A DNA stretch of 6,056 nucleotides from JBDSLU01 sp039916225 (GTDB taxonomy: Bacteria; Acidobacteriota; Vicinamibacteria; Vicinamibacterales; Vicinamibacteraceae): assembly GCA_039916225.1 (NCBI GenBank), contig JBDSLU010000446.1, positions 1 through 6,056 on the forward strand. Reading direction: 5' to 3'. The position numbers and the translations under genes were made by a program. Below the pieces are notes generated by a model. The model worked only from the letters and a program-made list of their open reading frames with translations, did not search any database and had not been told where the DNA came from. Of the stretch, positions 5,653-6,056 are shown piece by piece (positions within the stretch are counted from its first letter, which is position 1; every line of letters begins with the position of its first letter).

Positions 5653-6056
<404 letters not shown>

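Overview
The window is a stretch of GC-rich bacterial chromosome carrying housekeeping genes and the front of a ribosomal RNA operon. The 16S start reads AATCAACGCTGGCGGCG, and near the right edge it reads GGGGAATTGTTCGCAATG followed by GGCGCAAGCCTGACGACGCA. From memory this combination is typical of Acidobacteriota, most likely subgroup 6 (Vicinamibacteria, the Luteitalea/Vicinamibacter group). The small exported Cys/His protein resembles families common in Acidobacteria and fits this placement. No database search was possible, so the assignment rests on recall of 16S signatures.

Left part (1-2451, plus strand): the C-terminal portion of a HEAT-repeat protein is followed after 35 bases by purM and then purN. 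These two encode de novo purine synthesis enzymes and lie only 10 bases apart, so they are almost certainly co-transcribed. The HEAT protein may belong to the same transcript. Middle (2480-4386): a LigT/ThpR-type RNA 2',3'-cyclic phosphodiesterase gene on the minus strand converges on purN. It is divergent from tyrS (tyrosyl-tRNA synthetase) across a 59-base gap. That gap holds a GC palindrome and one AT-rich -10-like island that could serve both directions. tyrS has no visible Shine-Dalgarno and may be leaderless or nearly so.

Right part (4433-6056): a 124-residue secreted protein with a C-x11-H-x2-C-x3-C pattern has its own near-consensus promoter and a strong ribosome binding site. A GC-rich hairpin follows it. 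The remaining 1.1 kb is the rrn operon. Two near-consensus promoters (P1 and P2, both with 17-base spacers) lie about 290 bases apart, followed by a boxB-like GNRA hairpin, a boxA-like antitermination element, a further leader hairpin, and the first ~404 bases of 16S rRNA, which run off the window edge.

This is mainly core genome. I see no mobile element, CRISPR array, prophage or defence system. The points most worth a second look are the long rrn leader with its antitermination layout, the shared ligT/tyrS promoter region, and the uncharacterised exported Cys/His protein.
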